Source: Halovenus sp.
GTDB taxonomy: Archaea; Halobacteriota; Halobacteria; Halobacteriales; Haloarculaceae
Direction: 5' to 3'
Assembly: GCA_003551265.1 (NCBI GenBank)
Contig: PUMG01000122.1
Location: 1-6,789, forward strand
DNA length: 6,789 bases
Shown here: positions 1 through 5,377 of the stretch, one piece after another
Layout of the letters: each line of letters starts with the position of its first letter
Position numbering within the stretch: position 1 is the first letter of the stretch
Notes under the pieces: generated by a model
Databases searched by the model: none
What the model was told of the DNA's origin: nothing
The model's input: the letters and a program-made list of their open reading frames with translations, nothing else
Position numbers and translations under genes: made by a program

Positions 1-593
1 CTGAACTCGTGCTCGGCGTCGAGCCACTGCCGCTGCTCGTTGTTACCCATCGCACTGGTGAACGCCTCTCGTCCGTCCACGTAGCTTGCATACCCCTCTC
101 GATACCGTGTTTCTGCGGTCGCATCATCGCTGATTCCCTCGATTGCTGCGCGTACCTCTTCAAGTGGTGCCAACTCGTCGATGCTCTCGGCGACCCAGGC
201 GTACTCCACGTCTCCGGCGTGGTCGAGGACGAACACCGCCCGTTCGCTCAGATGCCCGTCGTCGGCGGCGAGAACGCCGTACTCCGATGCGACACCGCCA
301 TCGATATCCGTGAGCAGTGGTATCCGGATGTCGTACTCCTCGGCGAACGCGCGGTGGCTGAAGACGCTGTCACCCGAAATCGCGACCACCGAGATGTCTC
401 GCTGCATCGACAGCAGCGCCAGGTCGTCGAGGTCTGTTGAGAAGTTATCACAGGCCGGGTTGAAATCACCCGGATAGAACGCGAGAATCAGAATCTCCTC
501 CCCTATTGTCTCCCTCGGCGCTATCTGCTCGATCTCCCCGTTTCGCACGCCGGGGAGTTCGAACAGTGGTGCGCTGTCACCTTCTCGAACCAT
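1..593 (-). CDS. Peroxiredoxin-family (AhpC/TSA) protein, 3' end cut by window edge
   Basis: Reading the minus strand from the ATG at 591-593 gives 197 open codons up to the left edge with no stop. The first ~150 residues form a thioredoxin-fold peroxiredoxin. The peroxidatic motif is FYPGDFNPAC, with the catalytic Cys at residue 48. The conserved active-site Arg is probably R118 in SERAVFVLD, and LTDIDGGVASEYGVL (94-108) is typical of the family. Family members reduce H2O2 or organic peroxides in the cytoplasm. Cys48 is the only Cys in the visible 197 residues, so no resolving Cys is present there. The position usually Thr or Ser in PxxxTxxC is Asn45. The chain continues well past the usual ~155 residues into a charged region (about 156-197) with aromatic and Arg residues, which may be a C-terminal helical extension; its end lies outside the window. 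No RBS is seen; a TATA-like box lies ~28 bp upstream. The fold assignment is strong; peroxidase activity is inferred. Confidence 0.88.
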   Translation of the reverse strand, partial: MVREGDSAPLFELPGVRNGEIEQIAPRETIGEEILILAFYPGDFNPACDNFSTDLDDLALLSMQRDISVVAISGDSVFSHRAFAEEYDIRIPLLTDIDGGVASEYGVLAADDGHLSERAVFVLDHAGDVEYAWVAESIDELAPLEEVRAAIEGISDDATAETRYREGYASYVDGREAFTSAMGNNEQRQWLDAEHEF

Positions 594-612
594 GCGACTC
601 TGTTTTACGTTC

Positions 613-628
613 GAACACTTAACTGTTC
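613..628. promoter_or_regulatory. Palindromic candidate operator over the peroxiredoxin promoter
   Basis: GAACAcTTAAcTGTTC is a 16-bp dyad with one mismatched pair (618/623). On the minus strand its centre supplies the best TATA-like element (TTAAG, about 619-624), 26-31 bp before the peroxiredoxin ATG. It also overlaps an 8-bp perfect palindrome, GTTCGAAC (609-616). A dimeric regulator bound here would cover the likely TBP site. The symmetry is seen directly; the regulatory role is inference. Confidence 0.4.
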
Positions 629-679
629 AGGGGGCTGATATCGTCGTGGCGAGAATCGCTGTCCAGGTCCGATAATCCC

Positions 680-687
680 TATATCAA
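680..687 (+). promoter_or_regulatory. TATA-like box of tsr3
   Basis: The sequence TATATCAA lies 21-28 bp before the GTG at 708. With the usual archaeal spacing, transcription would begin at or very near the start codon, giving a leaderless mRNA. This supports GTG 708 as the start, since no Shine-Dalgarno sequence is visible. Confidence 0.5.
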
Positions 688-707
688 CGCACAGCGTACC
701 TGCCGGT

Positions 708-1208
708 GTGGAGCTACACGTTCGCTACGAGGGCAACGATGACCCCAAAAAGTGTACGGCGCGTCGCCTGGCGAAATTCGGTGAGGTCGAGTTACATCGC
801 TCGACGCGAGCGACTCCGTCGGGTATCGTGCTCAACCCGTTCGTCGACAGAGCGCTCTCTCCTGCTGACGGCGAGTCACACACGCGACTGGTCGCGCTCG
901 ATTGTTCCTGGGAGACTGCCGAGAGGGAGGCGTTCGACCTCGACGGCGTCCACCGGGCGCTCCCGTTTCTGGTCGCCAGCAACCCCATCAACTACGGGAC
1001 CCCGTTTCAATTGAACACCGTCGAGGCGTTCGCCGGGGCGCTGTGTATCCTCGGCGAGCGCGAACAGGCCGAGGAGATTCTCGCTCACTTCTCGTGGGGA
1101 GAGACGTTTCTCGACCTCAACGAGGAACCGCTCCGGCGCTACGCTGCCTGTACGGACTCGACGGAGGTCGTTCGGATACAGGAGGAGTATCTGGGCGAGG
1201 AGTCCTGA
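708..1208 (+). CDS. tsr3: 16S rRNA aminocarboxypropyltransferase Tsr3 (DUF367 family)
   Basis: This 166-residue protein matches the Tsr3 family, which transfers the 3-amino-3-carboxypropyl group of S-adenosylmethionine to a (pseudo)uridine in the helix 31 loop of small-subunit rRNA (18S in eukaryotes, 16S in archaea). Family signatures appear in order: [11 protein letters not shown] (11-21), DCSW (65-68), [15 protein letters not shown] (83-97), [11 protein letters not shown] (106-116) and [11 protein letters not shown] (128-138). The NPINYG and EAFA blocks belong to the SAM-binding SPOUT-like fold. The length is normal for archaeal members, and no Zn or C-terminal extension is seen. The start is GTG; the overlapping GTG at 706 is in another frame. 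The gene is divergent from the peroxiredoxin, and its stop is separated by 2 bp from that of convergent glmM. The enzyme presumably acts during 30S ribosome assembly in the cytoplasm. The exact target nucleotide here is inferred from homologues. Confidence 0.92.
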   Translation: MELHVRYEGNDDPKKCTARRLAKFGEVELHRSTRATPSGIVLNPFVDRALSPADGESHTRLVALDCSWETAEREAFDLDGVHRALPFLVASNPINYGTPFQLNTVEAFAGALCILGEREQAEEILAHFSWGETFLDLNEEPLRRYAACTDSTEVVRIQEEYLGEES

Positions 1209-1210
1209 TT

Positions 1211-2560
1211 TCAGGTGATGGATTCGACCATGTCTCGGGCGAGGGTCTCTGCCCGCGCGCGCTCTCTGGCTTCGGCGTAGACACGAACCACCGGTTCAGT
1301 GCCGCTCGGTCGAGCGAGGACCCACGCGTCACCATAGTCGAGACGGTAGCCGTCGGTTGTCTCCACGTGTACGTCAGCATCTCGTGCAACCTGCTCGATG
1401 GCCGCGACCATCGCGTCTCGTTCGCTGTCGTCTCGATAGGGGATGTTGTGGCGAACGTTGGTGTAACCGTCATAGGGACCGACGAGGTCACTCAGTGGTC
1501 TCTCGGCGAGGCGCTCACACAGTCGGGCAGCCGTGTACGCACCATCGCGGGCGATTCGATACGCAGGGTAGATGATGCCACCGTTGCCCTCCCCAGCGAT
1601 TGCGACGGACTCACCCGCGGCCTGGAGTTCTCGGATGGCAGTGATGATGTAGGTGCTGCCGATAGGGGTCAACTCCAGGGTGGCACCGACGTCGGTAGCG
1701 ACGTCGACGAGTCGCTGGGAGGCGTTGACCGCTGAGACGATCGTGTCGCCAGCGTCGGCTTCGGCTGCCGTTAGCGCAGCGAGTGCGGCGTCGCCCTCGA
1801 CGAACGCACCTGTCTCATCGAAGAAGATTGCGCGGTCTGCATCGCCGTCGTGAGCGATGCCGATGTCCGCGTTCGTGGCCGCAACCAGTTGTGCGAGGTC
1901 GTCCAGGTTTGCACTGACGGGTTCTGGGTTCCGGCCGGGGAAGCGCCCGTCGGGTTGAGCGTTGATGGTCTTGACCGTACACCCGAGGTCGCGGAAGAAC
2001 TCGGGACTCGTCAGCGCGCCTGCGCCGTGGCCGGGGTCGAGCGCAACGGTCAACTCTGCGGCCGCGATTGTCTCGCGGTCGACGGCGTCGAGAAGTTGTG
2101 TCCGGTACGTTCGATTCGCGTTCTCGACGGCCCGGACCGTGCCTGCGTTGTCCCACACAGTGAGTGCCGGGTCGTCGTCGAGTCGGCTCTCGACCCGGTC
2201 GAGCGTCTCGCGGGTCAACTCGACACCATCGTCGCCGATGAGTTTGATGCCGTTGTACTCCGGCGGGTTGTGTGAGGCGGTGACCATCACACCGGGAACG
2301 CCCTCGCGCTCGCAGTACGCCTGTAGCGACGGCGTCGGCACGACCCCGAGACGGGAGACGTCACAGCCGACACTCGTCAGACCGCTGGCGACAGCGTGGA
2401 CGAACATCGACCCTGTCCGTCGGGTGTCTCGGCCGACCGCAACGCGAGTATTCCGTTCGCGAAACAGCGCTCCCGCAGCCTGTGAAATGGCGAGCGCCTT
2501 CGACGGCGAGAGCGCTTCCAGAGCGACGTCACGAACTCCACTCGACCCGAAGACCTTCAT
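1211..2560 (-). CDS. glmM: Phosphoglucosamine mutase / phosphohexomutase (GlmM/ManB family)
   Basis: This is an alpha-D-phosphohexomutase of 449 residues with all four domain signatures. They are the phosphoserine loop TASHNP (catalytic Ser96), the metal loop DGDADR (238-243, with Asp 238, 240 and 242 binding Mg), the sugar-binding loop GEGNGG (323-328) and the C-terminal phosphate-binding RPSGTEP (417-423). The family moves phosphate between C6 and C1 of hexoses. The GEGNGG loop and archaeal context favour glucosamine-6-P to glucosamine-1-P for UDP-GlcNAc synthesis, but phosphomannomutase or phosphoglucomutase activity cannot be excluded. I chose ATG 2560 (MKVFGSSG) because the N-terminal GSSGxR block begins there in relatives and a TATA-like element lies ~28 bp upstream. 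An in-frame ATG at 2605 would add 15 residues that look unconserved. The Gly usually following GxSGxR is Asp11. The 3' end is convergent with tsr3. Confidence 0.9.
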   Translation of the reverse strand: MKVFGSSGVRDVALEALSPSKALAISQAAGALFRERNTRVAVGRDTRRTGSMFVHAVASGLTSVGCDVSRLGVVPTPSLQAYCEREGVPGVMVTASHNPPEYNGIKLIGDDGVELTRETLDRVESRLDDDPALTVWDNAGTVRAVENANRTYRTQLLDAVDRETIAAAELTVALDPGHGAGALTSPEFFRDLGCTVKTINAQPDGRFPGRNPEPVSANLDDLAQLVAATNADIGIAHDGDADRAIFFDETGAFVEGDAALAALTAAEADAGDTIVSAVNASQRLVDVATDVGATLELTPIGSTYIITAIRELQAAGESVAIAGEGNGGIIYPAYRIARDGAYTAARLCERLAERPLSDLVGPYDGYTNVRHNIPYRDDSERDAMVAAIEQVARDADVHVETTDGYRLDYGDAWVLARPSGTEPVVRVYAEARERARAETLARDMVESIT

Positions 2561-2584
2561 TCGAGTTGCTTTGGGGCCCCGGTC

Positions 2585-2591
2585 ATCATAG
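2585..2591 (-). promoter_or_regulatory. TATA-like element of glmM
   Basis: On the minus strand the sequence reads CTATGAT, 25-31 bp upstream of the ATG at 2560. It lies inside the extra 15 codons that a start at 2605 would require, so it argues for the shorter protein and a leaderless transcript. The match is weak. Confidence 0.35.
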
Positions 2592-2623
2592 GGGTTGTGA
2601 CTCATCTTGGTTCCGGCCTCTCT

Positions 2624-2682
2624 GAGCTCACAGTGCGCGACCTCACGTACACGAAATGGGTGTCTCTGCGCACTGACAGCTC
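2624..2682. repeat. Imperfect inverted repeat, possible terminator hairpin
   Basis: The arms are 2624-2638 (GAGCTcaCAGTGCGC) and 2668-2682 (GCGCACTGacAGCTC). Thirteen of 15 positions pair, and the two mismatches are adjacent. The 29-nt spacer can form a small inner hairpin (ACAC 2649-2652 with GTGT 2660-2663). The right arm starts one base beyond the stop codon of the minus-strand membrane protein, so on that strand it would fold directly after translation ends. No T-tract follows, so it is not a canonical archaeal terminator. It could instead protect the mRNA 3' end or act in the upstream region of glmM. Confidence 0.5.
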
Positions 2683-2683
2683 T

Positions 2684-3115
2684 TCAAGACCATCTGTCGT
2701 TTATTATATACAAATACAGCACACAGATAGCAAGTATCGCTTCGGCAGCTTTCGTGATTACTGCAAGGGGGTTGAGATTTCCATCCACGTAGAACGCTTC
2801 CATACCCCATCCCTGTACCGGAAAGAGTGCCAGAATCGTTACTACCGAATAGAGTGCCGCGACAAGGAACAACCACCGCCGCCAGAATCGGGTCAAATAA
2901 AGAATGGATCCCCCGATAAATCCGAGTCCGTTGAGGATAAAGAGAACAGCGAGTACCAGACTCATCTCGATCGCGTTTGTTGAAGCCACCAGATGGAGGA
3001 CACCCGTTATGAGTGCCATAAGTATGGCTAGGTACCCGATTGGGCTGGACGGACGAACGAACATCGACTCTGGACGTGACGTGTGCGTTTCCTTCATAGT
3101 CACAATATTGTGCAT
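2684..3115 (-). CDS. Small four-helix membrane protein (resembles haloarchaeal DUF7475 family)
   Basis: This is a 143-residue protein of unknown function. Four hydrophobic segments are visible at about 26-46, 51-74, 81-99 and 116-138. The RFWRRW stretch (76-81) between helices 2 and 3 is probably cytoplasmic by the positive-inside rule. The TGVLHL motif in helix 1, the NGLGFIGG motif in helix 2 and the KAAEAIL segment before the last helix recall small haloarchaeal membrane proteins filed as DUF7475; this is from memory and unverified. The start is uncertain: ATG 3115 is preferred because a TATA-like GATAATT lies ~29 bp upstream, but ATG 3097, ATG 3064 and TTG 3142 are in frame. The gene is noticeably less GC-rich than its neighbours and uses rare haloarchaeal codons such as AGA and tandem ATA near its 3' end, which suggests acquired or weakly constrained DNA. 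The same-strand glmM lies 123 bp further on and has its own promoter. Confidence 0.72.
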   Translation of the reverse strand: MHNIVTMKETHTSRPESMFVRPSSPIGYLAILMALITGVLHLVASTNAIEMSLVLAVLFILNGLGFIGGSILYLTRFWRRWLFLVAALYSVVTILALFPVQGWGMEAFYVDGNLNPLAVITKAAEAILAICVLYLYIINDRWS

Positions 3116-3140
3116 GATTGTCTGAAAAGCGTTCTGGTGC

Positions 3141-3147
3141 AATTATC
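3141..3147 (-). promoter_or_regulatory. TATA-like box of the membrane-protein gene
   Basis: On the minus strand the sequence reads GATAATT, 26-32 bp before the ATG at 3115. This is the expected spacing for a leaderless transcript and is the main reason for choosing that start. Confidence 0.35.
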
Positions 3148-3370
3148 GAATCAGCAAAAAAGTTACCCAACATTAGGAACAGACACGCGCGCTTTTTCAA
3201 GTATATTATCTGAAAGCGTTATTTAAATTTGTGTTTGAATAGAAGGCACAGAGATAGATGAGCCGATTTAATATTGTACTATATTTTCATAGATACACTA
3301 TTCTGAAGCAACGTATGATGGTGGGGTCTGTTCACTCAACGGAGAGGCAAAAGGACAGACCGCCAGAGCC

Positions 3371-3377
3371 ATTACAA
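3371..3377 (+). promoter_or_regulatory. Possible TATA-like element of pyrE
   Basis: The sequence ATTACAA lies 21-27 bp before the ATG at 3398. No Shine-Dalgarno sequence precedes that ATG, so a leaderless transcript is likely. The match to a TATA box is modest. Confidence 0.3.
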
Positions 3378-3397
3378 CTCGTTTCCTGCTCCGACGT

Positions 3398-3925
3398 ATG
3401 ACCGACGCGCTCATCGACCTGCTCCGCTCGGCCGATGCCGTCAGATTCGGCGAGTTCGAACTCTCTCACGGTGGAACGAGCAGCTACTACGTCGACAAGT
3501 ACCTGTTCGAGACCGACCCCGACTGCCTCGCCGCGATTGCCCAGGCGTTTGCCGAACGCGTCGGCGAGACAAAACTCGCTGGCGTTGCCCTCGGTGCGGT
3601 CCCGCTCGCCGCAACGACGAGCGTCGTCTCGGGAAACCCCTACGTCATCGTCCGCAAAAAAAGCAAAGAGTACGGTACCGGCAACCGAATCGAGGGGCGA
3701 CTGGCTGACGGCGAAGAGGTCGTGGTGCTCGAAGACATCGCGACGACGGGACAGAGCGCAGTGGACGCCGTCGAGGCGCTCAGAGCGGCGGGAGCCACCG
3801 TCGAACGCGTCCTCGTCGTCGTCGACCGTGAAGAGGGCGGCCGCGAAAATCTCGCAGATGTCGGTGTCGAACTCGAATCGCTCGTCACTGCCTCCGATCT
3901 GCTCGCTGACGCTGCCTCGAAGTGA
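3398..3925 (+). CDS. pyrE: Orotate phosphoribosyltransferase PyrE
   Basis: This 175-residue type I phosphoribosyltransferase converts orotate and PRPP to orotidine 5'-phosphate plus pyrophosphate, the fifth step of de novo UMP synthesis. The PRPP-binding 13-mer is [13 protein letters not shown] (108-120). [10 protein letters not shown] (86-95) corresponds to the OPRT basic flexible loop. [10 protein letters not shown] (24-33) resembles the N-terminal OPRT segment that contacts the substrate. The first acidic residue of the PRPP motif is Glu112 rather than the more usual Asp, which fits the PyrE2-type enzymes known from haloarchaea such as Haloferax volcanii. Length is normal for that subgroup. 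ATG 3398 starts exactly at the conserved N-terminus. No other pyrimidine genes are in the window. The glutaredoxin-like gene follows on the same strand after 89 bp with its own TATA-like box, so an operon is not indicated. Confidence 0.93.
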   Translation: MTDALIDLLRSADAVRFGEFELSHGGTSSYYVDKYLFETDPDCLAAIAQAFAERVGETKLAGVALGAVPLAATTSVVSGNPYVIVRKKSKEYGTGNRIEGRLADGEEVVVLEDIATTGQSAVDAVEALRAAGATVERVLVVVDREEGGRENLADVGVELESLVTASDLLADAASK

Positions 3926-3982
3926 CTGTCAACAACGCCCGTCGCTGTTCGGTTCTGTACCACCTTCGCACAACATCGCCTC

Positions 3983-3989
3983 TTTCATA
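3983..3989 (+). promoter_or_regulatory. TATA-like element of the glutaredoxin gene
   Basis: The sequence TTTCATA lies 26-32 bp before the ATG at 4015. It supports that ATG and not the in-frame GTG at 3922, which would put the element inside the coding sequence. Confidence 0.4.
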
Positions 3990-4014
3990 CTTGTTCGGTC
4001 CATACATCCGCTCG

Positions 4015-4260
4015 ATGGCAACTCTCGAACTGTACGAACTTCCGGGCTGTCCGTTCTGTGCGAAAGTAACCGACAAACTCGACGAACTCGGACTCGAATA
4101 CGAGTCCCACGAGGTGCCCCAGGCACACAGCGAGCGGACCGAAGTCGAAGAGATAAGCGGACAGACTGGCGTTCCTGTCCTCGTCGACCACGACAACGGC
4201 ATCGAAGGGATGCCAGAAAGCTCTGATATCGTCGAGTATCTGGAACAGAACTACACGTAG
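4015..4260 (+). CDS. Glutaredoxin-like / GST N-terminal thioredoxin-fold protein
   Basis: This 81-residue protein is one complete glutaredoxin fold. It opens with strand LELYELPG and the redox motif CPFC (Cys12, Cys15). The cis-proline segment is TGVPVLVD (Pro54), followed by GMPESSDIVEYL (65-76), whose ES pair is the thiol-tripeptide-binding signature shared by glutaredoxins and GST N-terminal domains. It likely exchanges disulfides or binds low-molecular-weight thiols in the cytoplasm. Haloarchaea are known to use gamma-glutamylcysteine rather than glutathione, so that is the probable partner (inference). ATG 4015 is preferred: it opens directly into the first beta-strand and follows a TATA-like box at 3983-3989. 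An in-frame extension back to 3922 adds 31 residues with no conserved features. The 3' end is convergent with the HTH regulator, 31 bp apart. Confidence 0.9.
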   Translation: MATLELYELPGCPFCAKVTDKLDELGLEYESHEVPQAHSERTEVEEISGQTGVPVLVDHDNGIEGMPESSDIVEYLEQNYT

Positions 4261-4283
4261 CGCGTTATCAACACAACACTCAC

Positions 4284-4306
4284 GAGAACTCTCAGGCGGG
4301 GTTCTC
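4284..4306. terminator. Possible bidirectional terminator between convergent genes
   Basis: GAGAAC (4284-4289) and GTTCTC (4301-4306) form a 6-bp perfect inverted repeat with an 11-nt loop. It sits between the glutaredoxin stop (4260) and the last codons of the convergent regulator, whose stop at 4292-4294 is inside the loop. No strong T-tract flanks it, so the terminator role is tentative. Confidence 0.25.
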
Positions 4307-5251
4307 TTCGACTCTGTCGAGGATGAGGTTGCGGAACTCGTCGGCGTCTTCGACAGTTTCCATCTCGGACTGCTCGACGATGGCCGTCCCTTCGACCGAG
4401 TCGCGGTGCGCACGGTCGACGACGTACACCGACTGGGTCCGTGTCACTTTGCCTACGGAGGACATGATACGCGCACGTTTCTCGGCTGTTTTCGTGAACT
4501 CCGAGTGTCCAGTGAGTACCTGTGCATGCTTGCCTTCGTCCTCGCTGACCGTCTTGAACGGGGCGCGTTCGGTCGGGTAGACATCGTAGCCGACTCTGGT
4601 GAGAACAGTAACGATGGCCTCGTCACCGGGGTCGACGTCGGGACCTGCTGGTGGGTCGTCGAGGTCCCTGACGGACTCCTCTTCGAGGAGGCTGACAGGG
4701 GAGGTGAGTGGCTCGTCGAACAGCTCTTCGAGCTGTGCAGCCACCTCGACGCTGGCGTCCATGCCGTCTTCGTACTTCGAGACGGTTCGACGGGAGACGC
4801 CGAGTTCCTTGGCGAGGCGGCCGAGCGACCACTCGCGGTCCTGTCTGGCCCCTCTGAGCACGTCGCTGTCGATGTTGACGTAGAGACCACCGGGAGCGGC
4901 GTACACCAGCGGCGGTACCCCCTCGACGAACAGGTCCATCGCGGTGTCCGGCGAGAGCACCGGTACGCCGTGTCTGAAGTACACGACACCCGGGTGAAGC
5001 TCCTCGTCGCGCGTTCTGAGACCTAACACCAGCGGCGTGGCGTTCAGATACGTCCCCAGGCGGCGCATCTCGTCACCAGTGACCGCATCGAAGGCGTCGA
5101 TGTTCCCCAGAATCTTCACCAGCAACACGTCCTCTCCCCGGCGAGCGGCCACGTCGAAACTCTTGGGTCGAATCGCACAGCGGTCGCTGACCAGAAACCC
5201 AGCATCCTCGAGCATCGCTGTGACGTTGCCAACCAGTGCAGACCGGGACAT
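4292..5251 (-). CDS. Archaeal XRE-type HTH transcriptional regulator (COG1395 family)
   Basis: This 319-residue protein resembles the archaeal 'putative HTH-type transcriptional regulatory protein' family (COG1395; assignment from memory). Residues 1-115 form an alpha/beta domain with [19 protein letters not shown] (32-50). That pattern recalls a nuclease-like fold, but a full catalytic set is not evident. Residues ~129-165 are a Cro/C1-type [23 protein letters not shown] has the typical recognition helix. An acidic linker (187-210) leads to a C-terminal domain (211-319). Its order of strands and helices parallels the N-terminal domain, suggesting duplication. Targets and ligand are unknown. 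ATG 5251 is the natural start. The gene is divergent from tiaS across a 126-bp spacer containing a strong TATA element, so the two may share control or the regulator may repress itself. DNA binding is well supported; everything else about function is inference. Confidence 0.82.
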   Translation of the reverse strand: MSRSALVGNVTAMLEDAGFLVSDRCAIRPKSFDVAARRGEDVLLVKILGNIDAFDAVTGDEMRRLGTYLNATPLVLGLRTRDEELHPGVVYFRHGVPVLSPDTAMDLFVEGVPPLVYAAPGGLYVNIDSDVLRGARQDREWSLGRLAKELGVSRRTVSKYEDGMDASVEVAAQLEELFDEPLTSPVSLLEEESVRDLDDPPAGPDVDPGDEAIVTVLTRVGYDVYPTERAPFKTVSEDEGKHAQVLTGHSEFTKTAEKRARIMSSVGKVTRTQSVYVVDRAHRDSVEGTAIVEQSEMETVEDADEFRNLILDRVEENPA

Positions 5252-5273
5252 GCGTGTTCTTGTGATACCTAGC

Positions 5274-5291
5274 TATTCATCGCATATATAC
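5274..5291. promoter_or_regulatory. TATA-like elements between the HTH regulator and tiaS
   Basis: CATATATACG (5282-5291) is the strongest TATA-like sequence in the 126-bp divergent spacer and is nearly symmetric. For the minus-strand regulator it lies 31-40 bp upstream of ATG 5251. An adjacent weaker minus-strand GAATAG (5274-5279) has the better leaderless spacing, 23-28 bp. For tiaS it lies nearly 90 bp upstream and would leave a leader of roughly 60-70 nt. A second tiaS option is the CGAAA-N4-TTTGTT arrangement at 5341-5355, about 26 bp before GTG 5378. Confidence 0.4.
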
Positions 5292-5367
5292 GTTGTGGCG
5301 GCCTGTCTGTCGTCTGCCGGTTTTGTCGTCTCTCGGCTCTCGAAAGGGGTTTGTTCGCAACGGCGTT

Positions 5368-5372
5368 AGGAG
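5368..5372 (+). promoter_or_regulatory. Shine-Dalgarno site deciding the tiaS start
   Basis: AGGAG ends 5 nt before the GTG at 5378. It is the only clear Shine-Dalgarno-like sequence at a chosen start in this window, and it favours GTG 5378 over the upstream in-frame TTG at 5351. Confidence 0.5.
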
Positions 5373-5377
5373 CGGCT

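Larger units (their letters stand above)
3116..3397. other. AT-rich intergenic region between the membrane protein and pyrE
   Basis: This 282-bp divergent spacer has no convincing gene. By hand count, 3181-3300 is about 32% G+C (38 of 120), far below the flanking genes. It contains a TATA-like element for the minus-strand membrane gene (3141-3147) and one for pyrE (about 3371-3377). It also holds several other AT runs (for example around 3218-3230 and 3266-3289) and three similar TCTGAA-containing stretches at 3121, 3209 and 3302. No tRNA or structured RNA is recognised. Confidence 0.6.

Noticed and set aside
9..440. Plus-strand 143-residue frame at the left edge
   Set aside because: It is antisense to the peroxiredoxin, whose active-site motifs are clear.
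902..1735. Plus-strand 277-residue frame across tsr3 and glmM
   Set aside because: It spans the 3' ends of two well-supported genes in other frames and its product is Arg/Gly/Val-rich without motifs.
2561..2605. N-terminal 15-codon extension of glmM from ATG 2605
   Set aside because: The extra residues look unconserved and would cover the probable TATA element; the family N-terminus matches ATG 2560.
2597..2983. Plus-strand 128-residue frame opposite the membrane protein
   Set aside because: It is antisense to a protein with clear hydrophobic helices; its own product is low-complexity and charged with no domain.
2643..3200. Minus-strand 185-residue frame overlapping the membrane protein in another frame
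   Set aside because: It has many Cys, Arg and Ser and no hydrophobic periodicity; the alternative frame gives a coherent four-helix protein.
3258..3401. Plus-strand 47-codon frame whose TGA overlaps the pyrE ATG (ATGA)
   Set aside because: The overlap looks like translational coupling. However, the frame lies in AT-rich DNA, its third positions lack the GC bias of real genes here, it covers the likely pyrE promoter, and the peptide resembles nothing I know.
3922..4014. 31-codon upstream extension of the glutaredoxin-like gene
   Set aside because: It overlaps the pyrE stop by four bases and the likely promoter, and adds no structured or conserved sequence.
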